From: Fimenecus sp900545625
GTDB taxonomy: Bacteria > Bacillota > Clostridia > Oscillospirales > Acutalibacteraceae
Assembly (NCBI GenBank): GCA_963931525.1
Contig: OZ007023.1
Coordinates: 2,046,001 to 2,110,000, forward strand
DNA: 64,000 bases
Reading direction: 5' to 3'
The notes beneath the pieces are model-generated. The model made no database searches, was not told the origin of the DNA, and was given only the letters and a program-made list of their open reading frames with translations. Below are positions 35,751-44,629 of this stretch, piece after piece. Both the position numbers and the translations under genes were made by a program. Every line of letters begins with the position of its first letter. Position 1 is the first letter of the stretch.

Positions 35751-36253
35751 CTTGTCAGCTCCAATCGTGTGTAATTGACGGTGCCGTCGGGGTTACGCTC
35801 CTTTGTAAAACGAAAAATACGGTATGCCGCGTCTTTTATTGAAAGCGCATCGAACACAAGCGGTTCGTTTTGTTCCGTCTCAAGCAACTTTCCGTTTTCA
35901 CACAAAAGTGCATACTGCGTCCGCGGGAACGCCGAAAACATAAGCGGCTCGTTTTGCTCCGTTTCAAGCGGCTTTCCGTTTTCACGATCGATCGTATACA
36001 GTTCCTGCAGACACAAAAGCCCTTTCGGCTGCGGCAGGTAGGGCGCGATGTCCCCGTCAAACAGGGCAACAGCTTCGAGTGTCACAAGCCTTTTGTCCGC
36101 CGTTAAGACCTGTTTGGTCTTTTGCTGGAGATTACAGCGCCCGCAATAGGTCGCAAGCACCGCTTCGCGCCCCTCTATGTCCACCCCGCCTAAGAACACG
36201 ACACGCACTTCCGCCGTGCAGAGCTTCGGCGGCACAAGACGCGGATACTGCAT
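35747..36253 (-). CDS. Head closure / minor capsid protein 1-like, with internal duplication
   Basis: The 168-residue protein sits where Minor_capsid_1-type head closure proteins lie. The N-terminal VPPKLCTAEVRVVFLGG and C-terminal KDAAYRIFRFTKERNPDGTVNYTRLELT fit a small beta protein that docks on the connector. In between are two near-identical blocks, ENGKPLETEQNEPLMFSAF and ENGKLLETEQNEPLVFDAL, about 29 residues apart, which make it longer than the usual 110 residues. Two cysteines in YCGRC are notable. Confidence 0.65.
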   Translation of the reverse strand: MQYPRLVPPKLCTAEVRVVFLGGVDIEGREAVLATYCGRCNLQQKTKQVLTADKRLVTLEAVALFDGDIAPYLPQPKGLLCLQELYTIDRENGKPLETEQNEPLMFSAFPRTQYALLCENGKLLETEQNEPLVFDALSIKDAAYRIFRFTKERNPDGTVNYTRLELTR

Positions 36254-36254
36254 A

Positions 36255-36629
36255 TCAAAGCCTCCTTACGCAAAGGCCGCTTTGCTTTAATACAGCGTAA
36301 ACGCCCGGTGCGGTCACGGTCTCGCCGATGGTCACGATCCTGTCCTTGTCAAAGGTAACGGAAGCCCCGTTCAGGCTGTAGGAAGCGATCGCGCCGTCGA
36401 ACAATTCCGCGTTTTTCTCTCGAAAGTCCGCCTGCCGGCAGACTGCGCGCTGCACGCATGTTTGCTGAAACGGTGTAAGACGCTCAAAGCCGCAGGCGGT
36501 GATGCGGTTGAACGTCAGCGCGTCCGCATCGGTGCTTGCGGCTTCGAGTAAATTATGGATTTGCGTGTCAGATGCTTCTGTTTCGGGGAACATCGCCCGA
36601 AACTGCTCTACGGTCGCATACGGGAACAT
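36255..36629 (-). CDS. Head-tail connector, gp6-like
   Basis: The 124-residue helical protein begins MFPYATVEQFRAMFPETEASDTQIHNLLEAAS and has the FQQTCVQRAVCRQADF segment seen in HK97 gp6-type connectors. It forms the ring under the portal. It lies directly behind the head genes, as expected. Confidence 0.75.
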   Translation of the reverse strand: MFPYATVEQFRAMFPETEASDTQIHNLLEAASTDADALTFNRITACGFERLTPFQQTCVQRAVCRQADFREKNAELFDGAIASYSLNGASVTFDKDRIVTIGETVTAPGVYAVLKQSGLCVRRL

Positions 36630-36642
36630 ATAAATGCCCCCT

Positions 36643-36861
36643 TTATTTCTTTTTCTGCCCGGCGGCGAGTTCCGCTTTCAGCTTTTTGTTTTCCGCCAAA
36701 AGCGATTCATACTGCGCATACGGGACGGTCTTGCCGTGCCCGGCGGCAAGCAGCTTGCCGTTTTCATCCACGATGTCGTAGCCCTGCTTGATGAGTTTTG
36801 CGCGCTCGGTCTCAGTGCCTACGGCGATCTCACGGTTGCCCTTTACTGCGTATTCCTGCAT
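36643..36861 (-). CDS. Small phage protein between capsid and connector genes
   Basis: The 72-residue charged protein (MQEYAVKGNREIAVGTETERAKLIKQGYDI) with a C-terminal Lys-rich coiled coil is found behind a clear AAGGAGGG. It may be a capsid accessory or head decoration protein; no family is sure. Confidence 0.6.
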   Translation of the reverse strand: MQEYAVKGNREIAVGTETERAKLIKQGYDIVDENGKLLAAGHGKTVPYAQYESLLAENKKLKAELAAGQKKK

Positions 36862-36873
36862 ACCGTTCCCTCC

Positions 36874-37785
36874 TTAGGTGCTCTCTTCGTCTTCCGGCTC
36901 GGATGCGTCGGGCGCAAGATTGATCTTGATGCCGTCTGAACGGGTATCGAGCACGAACAGGTCGCCGTATTTGCGGTTCTGGTACAGATACCCGTCGCCC
37001 TGCGTGTGGCTGCCCGGCGCCCAAAGGTTGATATAGGAATGCTTGTCTGCGGCGATGACCGCGCTCGGGTGCACGAGGATCATGTTGATCTGCTTGGCAG
37101 ACACCGCGGGCGTATACCCTTCTGTGAAGTCATACGCCGTTTTCATGCGGCCGCTGGGGATACGCTTGATCGTCACGTCATCGAGCGCGCGGACGTGGCG
37201 ATTGACGGCGGTATCGCGCGTGACTTCCAGCATGCGGGTGATCTTTTCCGCCTGCTTGAGGATCGTATACACGCTCGGGATGACATACAGGATTCTGCCG
37301 TCCTCGGGGACTTCCGCTTCGTCCATCTCCTCCATGAGCGTGTCGAACTTGTCGAGAATGTTCGCCGCCGTCAGCGCGTCCTGCGTGGCGGTCTCGCCGA
37401 GTGTCGTGAACTCCGTATAGAGCTTGGAAAGGCGATAAGCGTCTGTTTCGGGGATCGCCTTTTCCCGTTCAAAGGTGTTCGTGATGTTCGCAGCGGAAAG
37501 CGCCTGATTGGTTTCGTCCACGTCCATGGAATCGACGAAGAATTCCACATCGCGGTCGAAATCCAGCGTCTTTTCCATGAACTGATTTTCGACGGTGCCG
37601 CGATTGAACCCGCCGTTGCGGCTGTGGTCCTTATACCCGGAAACGGTGATGTACGGGATCTTGATTTTGTTCGCGCCTGTGAAGACTACGTTCTGCGTCG
37701 TCAGGTCTGCGGTGAGCAGCTCGCGGGTGTACTTCTGCTTGAGCTCCTGCTCAAAGCGGATTGCGTAATTGACAGTGTTCGGCAT
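36874..37785 (-). CDS. Major capsid protein
   Basis: The 303-residue protein follows the scaffold gene and has sequence typical of the Clostridia phage capsid group: MPNTVNYAIRFEQELKQKYTRELLTADLTTQ, FDRDVEFFVDSMDVDETNQ and the C-terminal TRSDGIKINLAPD. Its length fits an HK97-fold capsid protein without an N-terminal delta domain, the scaffold being a separate gene. Confidence 0.88.
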   Translation of the reverse strand: MPNTVNYAIRFEQELKQKYTRELLTADLTTQNVVFTGANKIKIPYITVSGYKDHSRNGGFNRGTVENQFMEKTLDFDRDVEFFVDSMDVDETNQALSAANITNTFEREKAIPETDAYRLSKLYTEFTTLGETATQDALTAANILDKFDTLMEEMDEAEVPEDGRILYVIPSVYTILKQAEKITRMLEVTRDTAVNRHVRALDDVTIKRIPSGRMKTAYDFTEGYTPAVSAKQINMILVHPSAVIAADKHSYINLWAPGSHTQGDGYLYQNRKYGDLFVLDTRSDGIKINLAPDASEPEDEEST

Positions 37786-37806
37786 GTTTGATTCCTCCTT
37801 TTTGCT

Positions 37807-38421
37807 TTACGCGTTGCCGAAGATTTTAGAAATTTCATCCGAGGAAGCGGTTTGTGCGGCCTTGCCGCCGTCTGCGCCTACGCGGAAACTGCCCGCAGGG
37901 GTTTCTTCTTGCTTCCACTCGGGGTGACGGTCGAGCACGCCTTTCAGCGCCTCCGCCACGCTTTTTTCGGACACCTCGCCCGTCTTTTTCGCGTCGTGCA
38001 GCGCAAGGCAGACCGCATCCTCCACCGCGTCGCCGCGCACGCCGCTCTTAAAGGCGGCAAGCTGCGCCTTGGCGTTCAAAAGCTCCATGCGCAGATCGGG
38101 CGCGGGCGGTGCTGCCGCTTCGGCGGCCGGCTTTTCCGTGTCCGCTTTGGGCGGCTGGGCGTCTTTTTCGGCACTTTTTTCCGCCGTTTCGCCTTCTGTG
38201 TCCGTTTTTTCGGACTTTGCAGCCGTTTCGGGACTTGACACATCCGTTTTGTCCGTGTCTGTCGTTCCCGCTTCGGCACCCTCTGCGTCGGGCTTCGCCG
38301 CCTTTTCGGGCTCGGTCGCCTTGTCCGTTTCGGGCGCGGGCGGTTCTCCGGCTTGTTCCGCAGCTTCGGCGGGGGCTTTTGTCTCTTCCGCTTCGGTCGG
38401 CTTCTTTTTTTCTTTGTCCAT
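37807..38421 (-). CDS. Capsid scaffolding protein
   Basis: The 204-residue protein has a highly acidic Glu/Ala/Pro/Thr-rich N-terminal half of low complexity and a folded C-terminal part (DLRMELLNAKAQLAAFKSGVRGDAVEDAVCLAL...SDEISKIFGNA) like other phage scaffolds. It guides capsid assembly and leaves or is degraded before packaging. A hairpin leader lies in front. Confidence 0.8.
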   Translation of the reverse strand: MDKEKKKPTEAEETKAPAEAAEQAGEPPAPETDKATEPEKAAKPDAEGAEAGTTDTDKTDVSSPETAAKSEKTDTEGETAEKSAEKDAQPPKADTEKPAAEAAAPPAPDLRMELLNAKAQLAAFKSGVRGDAVEDAVCLALHDAKKTGEVSEKSVAEALKGVLDRHPEWKQEETPAGSFRVGADGGKAAQTASSDEISKIFGNA

Positions 38422-38454
38422 TGGGTTTCTCCTTTCTTAAAAATGGGTATAAAA

Positions 38455-38484
38455 ACAGCGCCTTCGCTTTCGCAAAGACGCTGT
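38455..38484 (-). terminator. Intra-operon hairpin before the scaffold gene
   Basis: On the minus strand ACAGCG...CGCTGT is followed by TTTTTATACCCATTTTT and the scaffold ribosome site. The leader is nearly the same as the one before the small terminase gene. Confidence 0.6.
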
Positions 38485-38500
38485 GATTATTGAATTGCAG

Positions 38501-38776
38501 TTATTTTCCTTTTCGCATATGCTCCGGTAAGTCGCAGTCTTTTACCCCGGCTTTTTGCGTATATTGCGGACAATCAAAATGATGACAGTCCAAATACAAC
38601 GGATTTTCGCCGTAAATGTCGCACACAGGCGCATCCCATGTGCCGTATTTCATATCGATATGCGTGCAGCTGACACAAAGCGGCGTGCGCACTTCACCAA
38701 GCAGCGGCGCTTCTAAATGGCTGTTTGCGCGGTCACATTCTTTTCCGTACAGTTCTTTTCTTTCACGGTCTGTCAT
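38501..38776 (-). CDS. Cys/His-rich small phage protein
   Basis: The 91-residue protein has CVSCTHIDMKYGTWDAPVCDIYG and LDCHHFDCPQYT, enough Cys and His for a zinc site. It lies between the minor head gene and the scaffold, 1 base behind the former, so it is translated with it. The function is unknown. Confidence 0.6.
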   Translation of the reverse strand: MTDRERKELYGKECDRANSHLEAPLLGEVRTPLCVSCTHIDMKYGTWDAPVCDIYGENPLYLDCHHFDCPQYTQKAGVKDCDLPEHMRKGK

Positions 38777-40663
38777 TTAGATCACCTCCGCCACGACAAT
38801 GTATTTCCCTTTGAATTTCTGCGCTTCTATTATACGATATTCTGCGCCGTTTTGCAACAAAACTTCATACTCCGACGGCTTCCCGTTCGCACGGTTATAG
38901 GAAATTTGTTCAATATACGCCGCGCCGGGATGCCCGCCTCTTTTCACAAGCACGAGCTGCACGTCTTTTTCGGGATTGCTGATATAGGAAGCGTCTTTCA
39001 ACAGGCTTGTTGAGGCAAACCCATCGTAATAAAGCCGCCTGTTTTTCCATTCCGCAAGCCGTGACGGTAAAGCGTCAAAACCTTTCAGCAGTCGGCTTTC
39101 CGTACCGCGCCACAGCAGCGTATCATACGGCAGACTGCAATTCTGCAAGCCTGCCATGACATTGTTCATGTGCGTGCGTTCCTCCGAAGAAAGCGTAACA
39201 TCCGGCACGCCGCCGAGGTATTTGTTCATCCTCGAGCCCTCTTCGTAATGGGAATAGTGATACAAGCCGTCCCGCTGGGCTTTCGGAAGCTTCAGCACCG
39301 CTTCGCTGTATTCGGGCGGGATCTCCTCGGGCAATGTGAACACGCGCAGGTCGGGATATTTCGCGGTCACGCGGTCTATTACGCCCGCGAAGCGGTATTC
39401 CGTTTGCAGGTTCTTCCATGCGGTCTCGTTCCCGTATTTGATGCGCTCGAACTCGTCAAGGCTCTGCGGGGCTTTATCGCCGAGCCGTGCTTTGTATCGT
39501 TCAAACTGCTCGGCGTTCGGGTTTTTCTCGCGCCCGACATGCGTCGTGCCGTAGGTCTTTTCCCGCCACGGGTCGCGCCGCAGAACATCTTTGTGTTCGT
39601 TTATAAACGTACGAAGCTCGCTTTGTGCCTCACGCACTTTTTTCCCGTAGCCTTTTTGCAGCACGGGGTCGGCGGCGGCAGCTTCCATGCGCTTCCACTT
39701 GCGGATCTTCCGTTCCAAGGCGCGCTGCTTTTGCTCAAGGCGATAATTCTCGCGCACCTTTTCTTCGTCGAACCGCATCGGCTCGCGTGCGCCCTCTTGG
39801 TACGAGGTCAGCGTGTGGCGGCAGTTCGGATGAAACAGCCCCGCTTTGACGGCGACGGACAGCAGCGGATACCATTTGCCGCTTCGGCTCTTGCCGCGGT
39901 CTCCGACGATCTCGCCCGTAAACACGGCGAACACATCGTCTATGTAAACCCTGCCCTGCCACGGGAGACAGGTATCCGAACACCCACCGTAGGAGCTGAC
40001 GCGCACCGTGTCGATGCCGAGCGCCATGCGCTGCTTTGCGCCGCCTAAGAGCGCGGCGCGCGTATTGGAGGTTTTCAGCGCCATATAGGCGTAATCCGCG
40101 ATATTGACCCGCCTGCCGTCGCGGTATTCAATACAGTTGATTCCCCGCTTGGCGAAATCCTCCACAGCCATCTCAATCGCCTGCTGCAAGGTTACGGAAC
40201 CCGTTTGCAGCGCAGTGTCCGCACGGACAAGCGTTTGACGGTATACATCGTCCATGGTGCGCAGGGCGGCGCGCTCGACAGTGCGTTCTTTCCCCTGCAC
40301 CTCTTCGATCAGACTTTCGATCTTCTCGTCCCAAAGGTCAAAGAAGCTCTCATCCGTAACGCCTGTTGCAATGCCGTTTTCGGCAATCGAATCCGCATTG
40401 CCCGCACTCTCGCGGAACTGTTCCTCCAAAAGTGTGCGCGTCTCTTTCCGGATCGTGTCCCGATACTCGCGCATGATGGCTTCGTTTTCTTTGCGGAATC
40501 GCTCTAAGGACTTGATTTTTTCTGCCTGCCATGCGGGCCAGTCAAAGCCGAGATCGCTTTCCCACTTTTTATGGTCGGGCAGGTTGCGCTTGAGGGATTC
40601 GATCAAACGAAGTTCGAGTTCCTCAAACAGCGCCGCCAATTCCTTTTCAGTCAAGCGCCTCAC
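38777..40663 (-). CDS. Minor head protein (SPP1 gp7/Mu F type) fused to ADP-ribosyltransferase-like domain
   Basis: The N-terminal 330 residues of this 628-residue protein are a phage minor head protein: helical, with GGCSDTCLPWQGRVY and a C-terminal FHPNCRHTLTSYQ zinc-type motif. The last 170 residues carry an R-S-E type mono-ADP-ribosyltransferase signature: Arg near 519 (LLWRGTES), STS near 551 (DGFASTSLL) and E-x-E near 598 (SEYEVLL). So the head protein seems to bring a modifying enzyme into the virion and possibly into the new host with the DNA. Activity is inference. Confidence 0.85.
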   Translation of the reverse strand: MRRLTEKELAALFEELELRLIESLKRNLPDHKKWESDLGFDWPAWQAEKIKSLERFRKENEAIMREYRDTIRKETRTLLEEQFRESAGNADSIAENGIATGVTDESFFDLWDEKIESLIEEVQGKERTVERAALRTMDDVYRQTLVRADTALQTGSVTLQQAIEMAVEDFAKRGINCIEYRDGRRVNIADYAYMALKTSNTRAALLGGAKQRMALGIDTVRVSSYGGCSDTCLPWQGRVYIDDVFAVFTGEIVGDRGKSRSGKWYPLLSVAVKAGLFHPNCRHTLTSYQEGAREPMRFDEEKVRENYRLEQKQRALERKIRKWKRMEAAAADPVLQKGYGKKVREAQSELRTFINEHKDVLRRDPWREKTYGTTHVGREKNPNAEQFERYKARLGDKAPQSLDEFERIKYGNETAWKNLQTEYRFAGVIDRVTAKYPDLRVFTLPEEIPPEYSEAVLKLPKAQRDGLYHYSHYEEGSRMNKYLGGVPDVTLSSEERTHMNNVMAGLQNCSLPYDTLLWRGTESRLLKGFDALPSRLAEWKNRRLYYDGFASTSLLKDASYISNPEKDVQLVLVKRGGHPGAAYIEQISYNRANGKPSEYEVLLQNGAEYRIIEAQKFKGKYIVVAEVI

Positions 40664-42128
40664 CTACGCTCGGTTCATCCGTCACCTCAATGCCGCGCTG
40701 CTGTTTGATGCGCCGCACCTCGCGCGCTTTCCACACTTCGTCTTTGGAAGAGCCCCAAAGCTCATCCACCTGCGTCTCAATGCTCATGGTGTTGCTTGCC
40801 GCCGCTTTGTTGACCGTTTCCACGCGGCTGTCGAAGTCGGGCGCGCCGTATTCCCCGAACGAGATTTCGGGTACATAGCGCACGATCGCGTTGTTCTGCA
40901 TCAGATCATAGGCGGAAAGGATCGCGGACACAAGGCGCGGGAGCACACGCTCGAGCTTGCCCGTAATGGTGTTGCGCGTGATGCCCGTGACGTCCTTTTT
41001 CTCGCGCTGCGCCTCGGCAGAGGACATTTTTCCGAGGTCGATGCCCAGCGTCGCGGGCGAAAGGATGCCCTGTAAGCAAAGGTCAAGGTAGTTCGTATAC
41101 CCCGCCAAAAACGCCTCGTAGGGGATCTCGGGCTGCACGACTTGAATTTTGTTATCCTCTGCGCCCGTTTCGCTGACGGACTTCTCCACCGTGATGTATT
41201 CGTTGTCAAACGGGTTGTGCGGCTTCAATGACCCGTTGAATTTGTCGCGCGGGATCAGATTTTCGGGGATGTATTTCTGTGCGCGCCCAAGCCTATACGC
41301 CTGCACCCACTGCGACACGATCTCATCGAGCGCATCGAAGTCGTCAATCTTATCGGTCAAAATGCTTTTGCCGCGGTGCGGGTACTTCGGGTTCTCGTAC
41401 ACCAAAAACGGGACGGCAAGCATCGTATCCGCCTTTTTCAAGAAGTCGCTGTTTTCAAGCCCCGTGATCTCTTTTAAGGTCTCCGTCGAAAGCAGATGGT
41501 CCGCGTCGTACAGTTCATACGTTACCGACCCTTTGCGGTATTTCTCCCGCAGCTTCAGCGTTTTGCTGCGGTACGGAATGTCCGTGATAAAGTCCACGCC
41601 GTACACAATGCCGTGCCGCACGGCGTATTCCACGCGGTCGGCGGTGTAAAACTCCACGATCGGGACGTCCGACACGGTTTGATCCGTCGAGATTTTCCAC
41701 GCGCCGTCGCCCGAGGCGAGCGCGCCGACCACGCCCTTACCGACGATGTCCGCGAAGTCGAAATCCTCGCTTTCACAGAGCGTTTCCCACTTCTCGGCGC
41801 CGAAGTTTTCCCGAAAACGCACATCGTCCATATCGGTTTTGATGAGATATGCGAGCGTGTCCACCATCATCGCGGGCAGTCCCGTGTGCATTTTCCGCGT
41901 CGCGATACCCGTGTGCGCCGCCCAAAACCGTGCGCGCAGGACGTTATCGTTGCCTGTCTGTTTATAAAACTGGTCGAGCTCCGCCGCGTCGCCCCGATAC
42001 CACAGCATTGCTTCTATCGTGCGCAGCTCAAACGGCATCGCTTCATACAAACTGACGGTCGTCACGGGCGAGGGCTGGATATTCAGCCAGCTTCGGATCA
42101 TATGCTTCACCCTTTCGGAAAATTTCAT
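40647..42128 (-). CDS. Portal protein
   Basis: The 493-residue protein lies between the large terminase and minor head genes and overlaps both by a few bases. Sequence such as LAVPFLVYENPKYPHRGKSILTDKIDDFDALDEIVSQWVQAYRLGRAQKYIPENLI and the late SAEAQREKKDVTGITRNTI are typical of the SPP1-like portal family. It forms the dodecameric ring through which DNA enters. Confidence 0.92.
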   Translation of the reverse strand: MKFSERVKHMIRSWLNIQPSPVTTVSLYEAMPFELRTIEAMLWYRGDAAELDQFYKQTGNDNVLRARFWAAHTGIATRKMHTGLPAMMVDTLAYLIKTDMDDVRFRENFGAEKWETLCESEDFDFADIVGKGVVGALASGDGAWKISTDQTVSDVPIVEFYTADRVEYAVRHGIVYGVDFITDIPYRSKTLKLREKYRKGSVTYELYDADHLLSTETLKEITGLENSDFLKKADTMLAVPFLVYENPKYPHRGKSILTDKIDDFDALDEIVSQWVQAYRLGRAQKYIPENLIPRDKFNGSLKPHNPFDNEYITVEKSVSETGAEDNKIQVVQPEIPYEAFLAGYTNYLDLCLQGILSPATLGIDLGKMSSAEAQREKKDVTGITRNTITGKLERVLPRLVSAILSAYDLMQNNAIVRYVPEISFGEYGAPDFDSRVETVNKAAASNTMSIETQVDELWGSSKDEVWKAREVRRIKQQRGIEVTDEPSVGEALD

Positions 42129-43447
42129 GGCGTCACGCTCCCGATCTTATCTTTGAATGGCAGCCAGGAATATTGGTCTGCGTTGATGGTGTGGTCGTTC
42201 GCGTCCTCGGGCGCGTCCTTGTCCTCCTGCCAGCTGTAGACATTGAGTTCGTCGATATTCGCCTTGCAGTTTTCACCGACGATCAGATAATCCCCGTGCG
42301 CCATCCAGCCGCTTTGCAGGCGGATGCGGTTTAATACCGTTGTCTTTTTCCACGCCGCATTGAACATATATAAAAGCCCGTGTGCGCGGCGGTATTTCTG
42401 ACATTCAAGGATCGTGCCCGTGTCCGCAGAATCAATGAATACATTGCGCGCAAGCCCCCATTTGTCGCTGTTGTAGTCGAGAAATGAGGTGAGCAGCGGC
42501 GGGATGTCGCTCGGTGTGAGTGGAGTCTTGCGCTCTTTGTTGTTGTAGACCGAGCAGTCCAGCGTGACCTTCTTTTTGTCCCGCGTAAACCCCGAGTACA
42601 CAAAGGCGATCTTGTCCTGCGATTTGCTCGAATACGACGTATCCACACCGCACGAAAAAAGGACGAAGTCGAGCTTTCTCGCTTCGTCCTCTGTGATGAT
42701 GTTTTTGTCCTGCAAATCGAACACAAGCCCCGTCGCTCTGCCGCGCAGTCCCAAGATCTTGTTCTTGTAGAGCTTTGAATTTTTCGGCGTACCCGTGAGC
42801 AGCTGCTCTTTTTTCTCGGCTGTCAGCCCCGCGTTGTCGTCAAATGTAAAGTACCAATGCACCCAGCCGCGCTTCGGTTCGGCGTTGAGCTGTTCCAAAA
42901 GCTCGGGCGGCGTGCCGCTTCGCCATTTGTCTTTCGGGCGCGCACAGTTGATATATTCGCTGTAGATCGGCAAGGACGGATCGTCGGGGTTTAGGGTCAT
43001 CAGCATATAGTCATAGCGGATCGCGATCTCTCGGACAAACTCCATGTCGGCGATGTTCGCTTCGTCGATGTATACGCAGCCGTACTGCCCGCCGAGTGCC
43101 TTTTTCCAGCGCGCTTTGTTGTCATAGCCCAAAACGTAGATGATCTTTTCCCCGGTCGGGGTTTGGTAGACGATGTGTGGCAGGCTGATGTTCCCGCCGC
43201 CGCCCGCCTTGTAGGACACCGCCGCGCCGAACACGTCGCGAATCCCTAAATCGGCGTTGATGATGTTCTTTTCGATCGTGCCGAGATCCAGCCCCGCGAG
43301 CACATGAAAGCGTTTATCGCTTTGCGCACAGCGCAGCATGAATTTTATAACGCCGACGGTCGTCTTGCCTGCAAAGGTCGTGCCCTCGAGCACCTCTACC
43401 TTTGCATTCGACTGCAAAAAGTCCAAATACTTTGCCGACAGCTTCAT
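42125..43447 (-). CDS. terL: Terminase large subunit
   Basis: The 440-residue packaging ATPase has Walker A as EGTTFAGKTTVG, Walker B-like GCVYIDEANIADMEFV and a C-terminal RNase H-like nuclease with Asp in SCGVDTSYSSKSQDK and FIDSADTG. It belongs to the PBSX/SPP1 group of terminases that use headful packaging. It overlaps its neighbours by 4 bases on both sides. Confidence 0.93.
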   Translation of the reverse strand: MKLSAKYLDFLQSNAKVEVLEGTTFAGKTTVGVIKFMLRCAQSDKRFHVLAGLDLGTIEKNIINADLGIRDVFGAAVSYKAGGGGNISLPHIVYQTPTGEKIIYVLGYDNKARWKKALGGQYGCVYIDEANIADMEFVREIAIRYDYMLMTLNPDDPSLPIYSEYINCARPKDKWRSGTPPELLEQLNAEPKRGWVHWYFTFDDNAGLTAEKKEQLLTGTPKNSKLYKNKILGLRGRATGLVFDLQDKNIITEDEARKLDFVLFSCGVDTSYSSKSQDKIAFVYSGFTRDKKKVTLDCSVYNNKERKTPLTPSDIPPLLTSFLDYNSDKWGLARNVFIDSADTGTILECQKYRRAHGLLYMFNAAWKKTTVLNRIRLQSGWMAHGDYLIVGENCKANIDELNVYSWQEDKDAPEDANDHTINADQYSWLPFKDKIGSVTP

Positions 43448-44001
43448 TCGGCATCATCGCTTCGCGCCTTTAACTGCTCCAAAATCGAGGCGAGCTCGCC
43501 GTTCCCGGTCTCTACGCTGCCGGAATGCTCCACCTTCTGCGTGAACATGGCAAGGTGCTTGCCGATAAGCTCCAAGGCGCGCAGCGCGCCCTTGCTGTCA
43601 AAAGAATATTCGCCCGTCTCTTTATATTGCCCGGTCTCGTAGTCCCACTCATAGACGGGCTTTTTCTGCATGCAGCGGTCGTATACCTCCAAGAGATTCA
43701 GCAGCACGGATTCTTGCGTGACCGCCAGCTTTTTAAGACGCTCTTTTTGTAACGCGCGCACGCGCGAGAGGATATTAACATTTCTTAACAGCCTCGCCGC
43801 CTGCGCCGCCGCAGTCTTTTCGGCATACCCTGCACGCTGCGCCGCCTTTGTGCCGTTATAATCGACGAGGTACTCCGCGCAGAACAATTCCTGCTGCGGT
43901 GTAAGGGGGCGCACGTTGCCCGCTTCGGGAGTTGCATGATTTGCGGATTGTGTGCCTGTTCTGTTTTCAGAACGCTTTTTGCTTTGATTTTTCGCGGGCA
44001 T
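43444..44001 (-). CDS. terS: Terminase small subunit
   Basis: The 185-residue protein has the terminase_2 core LTPQQELFCAEYLVDYNGTKAAQRAGYAEKTAAAQAARLLRN, an HTH that recognises pac, then an oligomerisation helix. The basic N-terminus is likely disordered. It opens the packaging and structural block, behind a hairpin leader. Confidence 0.93.
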   Translation of the reverse strand: MPAKNQSKKRSENRTGTQSANHATPEAGNVRPLTPQQELFCAEYLVDYNGTKAAQRAGYAEKTAAAQAARLLRNVNILSRVRALQKERLKKLAVTQESVLLNLLEVYDRCMQKKPVYEWDYETGQYKETGEYSFDSKGALRALELIGKHLAMFTQKVEHSGSVETGNGELASILEQLKARSDDAE

Positions 44002-44033
44002 AGTCAGCCTCCTTTCGAAAAAATGGGTATAAG

Positions 44034-44058
44034 AAAAGCGCCCACAGTGGGTGCTTTA
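44034..44058. terminator. Terminator of the membrane cargo gene and leader of terS
   Basis: AAAGC-g-CCCA-cag-TGGG-t-GCTTT. On the minus strand the T-run CTTTTCTTAT follows, then ACCCATTTTTTCGAAAGGAGG leads into terS. Confidence 0.65.
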
Positions 44059-44061
44059 TTT

Positions 44062-44502
44062 TTATTGTTCTCCAATCTCTTTTTCAACATCCTCGATACA
44101 GGCTAACAGGTAGGAAAAATAATACAGCTTCCTTTTTTTCTTTTTTTCTTGGTTTATCTGATACAGCCCCGCTATCACAGCGCATATCATAAAGAGTTCT
44201 ACAAAGCATGTAATTCCGTTTAGAACGTCATTAGATTGCGCAATATCCCAACTGAGGTTTAGCAAGAGTACTACAAGTGGAGAAATTACACCTAATATTG
44301 CAAAAATAAGCGTGGAAAAGCTCAACGGATTTCTCGAAGTTAGTTCTGTAATCTCCGCTTTGCATTTCCTCTTCTGCATTTTTCTTTCCTCAGTGGACCA
44401 CTTTTTTACTTTTTCACACAGTTCACGATCCACATCTACAAAACTTCTTTCATCCTGCATTTCAGTTTTTAGCGCGGACATTCTTTCGCCAGAATGTGAC
44501 AT
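44062..44502 (-). CDS. Two-span membrane protein, AT-rich phage cargo gene
   Basis: The 146-residue protein has a charged N-terminal half, two membrane spans (FSTLIFAILGVISPLVVLLL and GITCFVELFMICAVIAGLY) and a basic cytoplasmic end. Its codons are more AT-rich than those of the neighbours and it has its own consensus promoter and terminator. These are marks of a late-acquired moron that may be active in the lysogen, possibly in exclusion of other phages. No known family was recognised. Confidence 0.7.
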   Translation of the reverse strand: MSHSGERMSALKTEMQDERSFVDVDRELCEKVKKWSTEERKMQKRKCKAEITELTSRNPLSFSTLIFAILGVISPLVVLLLNLSWDIAQSNDVLNGITCFVELFMICAVIAGLYQINQEKKKKRKLYYFSYLLACIEDVEKEIGEQ

Positions 44503-44524
44503 AATATATCATCTCCTTGCGATG

Positions 44525-44552
44525 ATATTATCACATTTTGACTTTTTGTCAA
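44525..44552 (-). promoter_or_regulatory. Consensus SigA promoter of the cargo gene at 44062
   Basis: On the minus strand TTGACA, 16 bases and TAATAT lie just ahead of AAGGAGATG and the ATG at 44502. Bases 44553-44629 are AT-rich and hold no gene. Confidence 0.8.
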
Positions 44553-44629
44553 CATAAGAACAATTTACTTTTTATCCACACTATCATATTATCACGTTTT
44601 TCGGCTCATTTGGTCTATACTTTTTGAAC

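Noticed and set aside
39170..41075. Long plus-strand frames opposite the minor head and portal genes
   Set aside because: Both minus-strand genes match phage families along their full length; the opposite frames match nothing.
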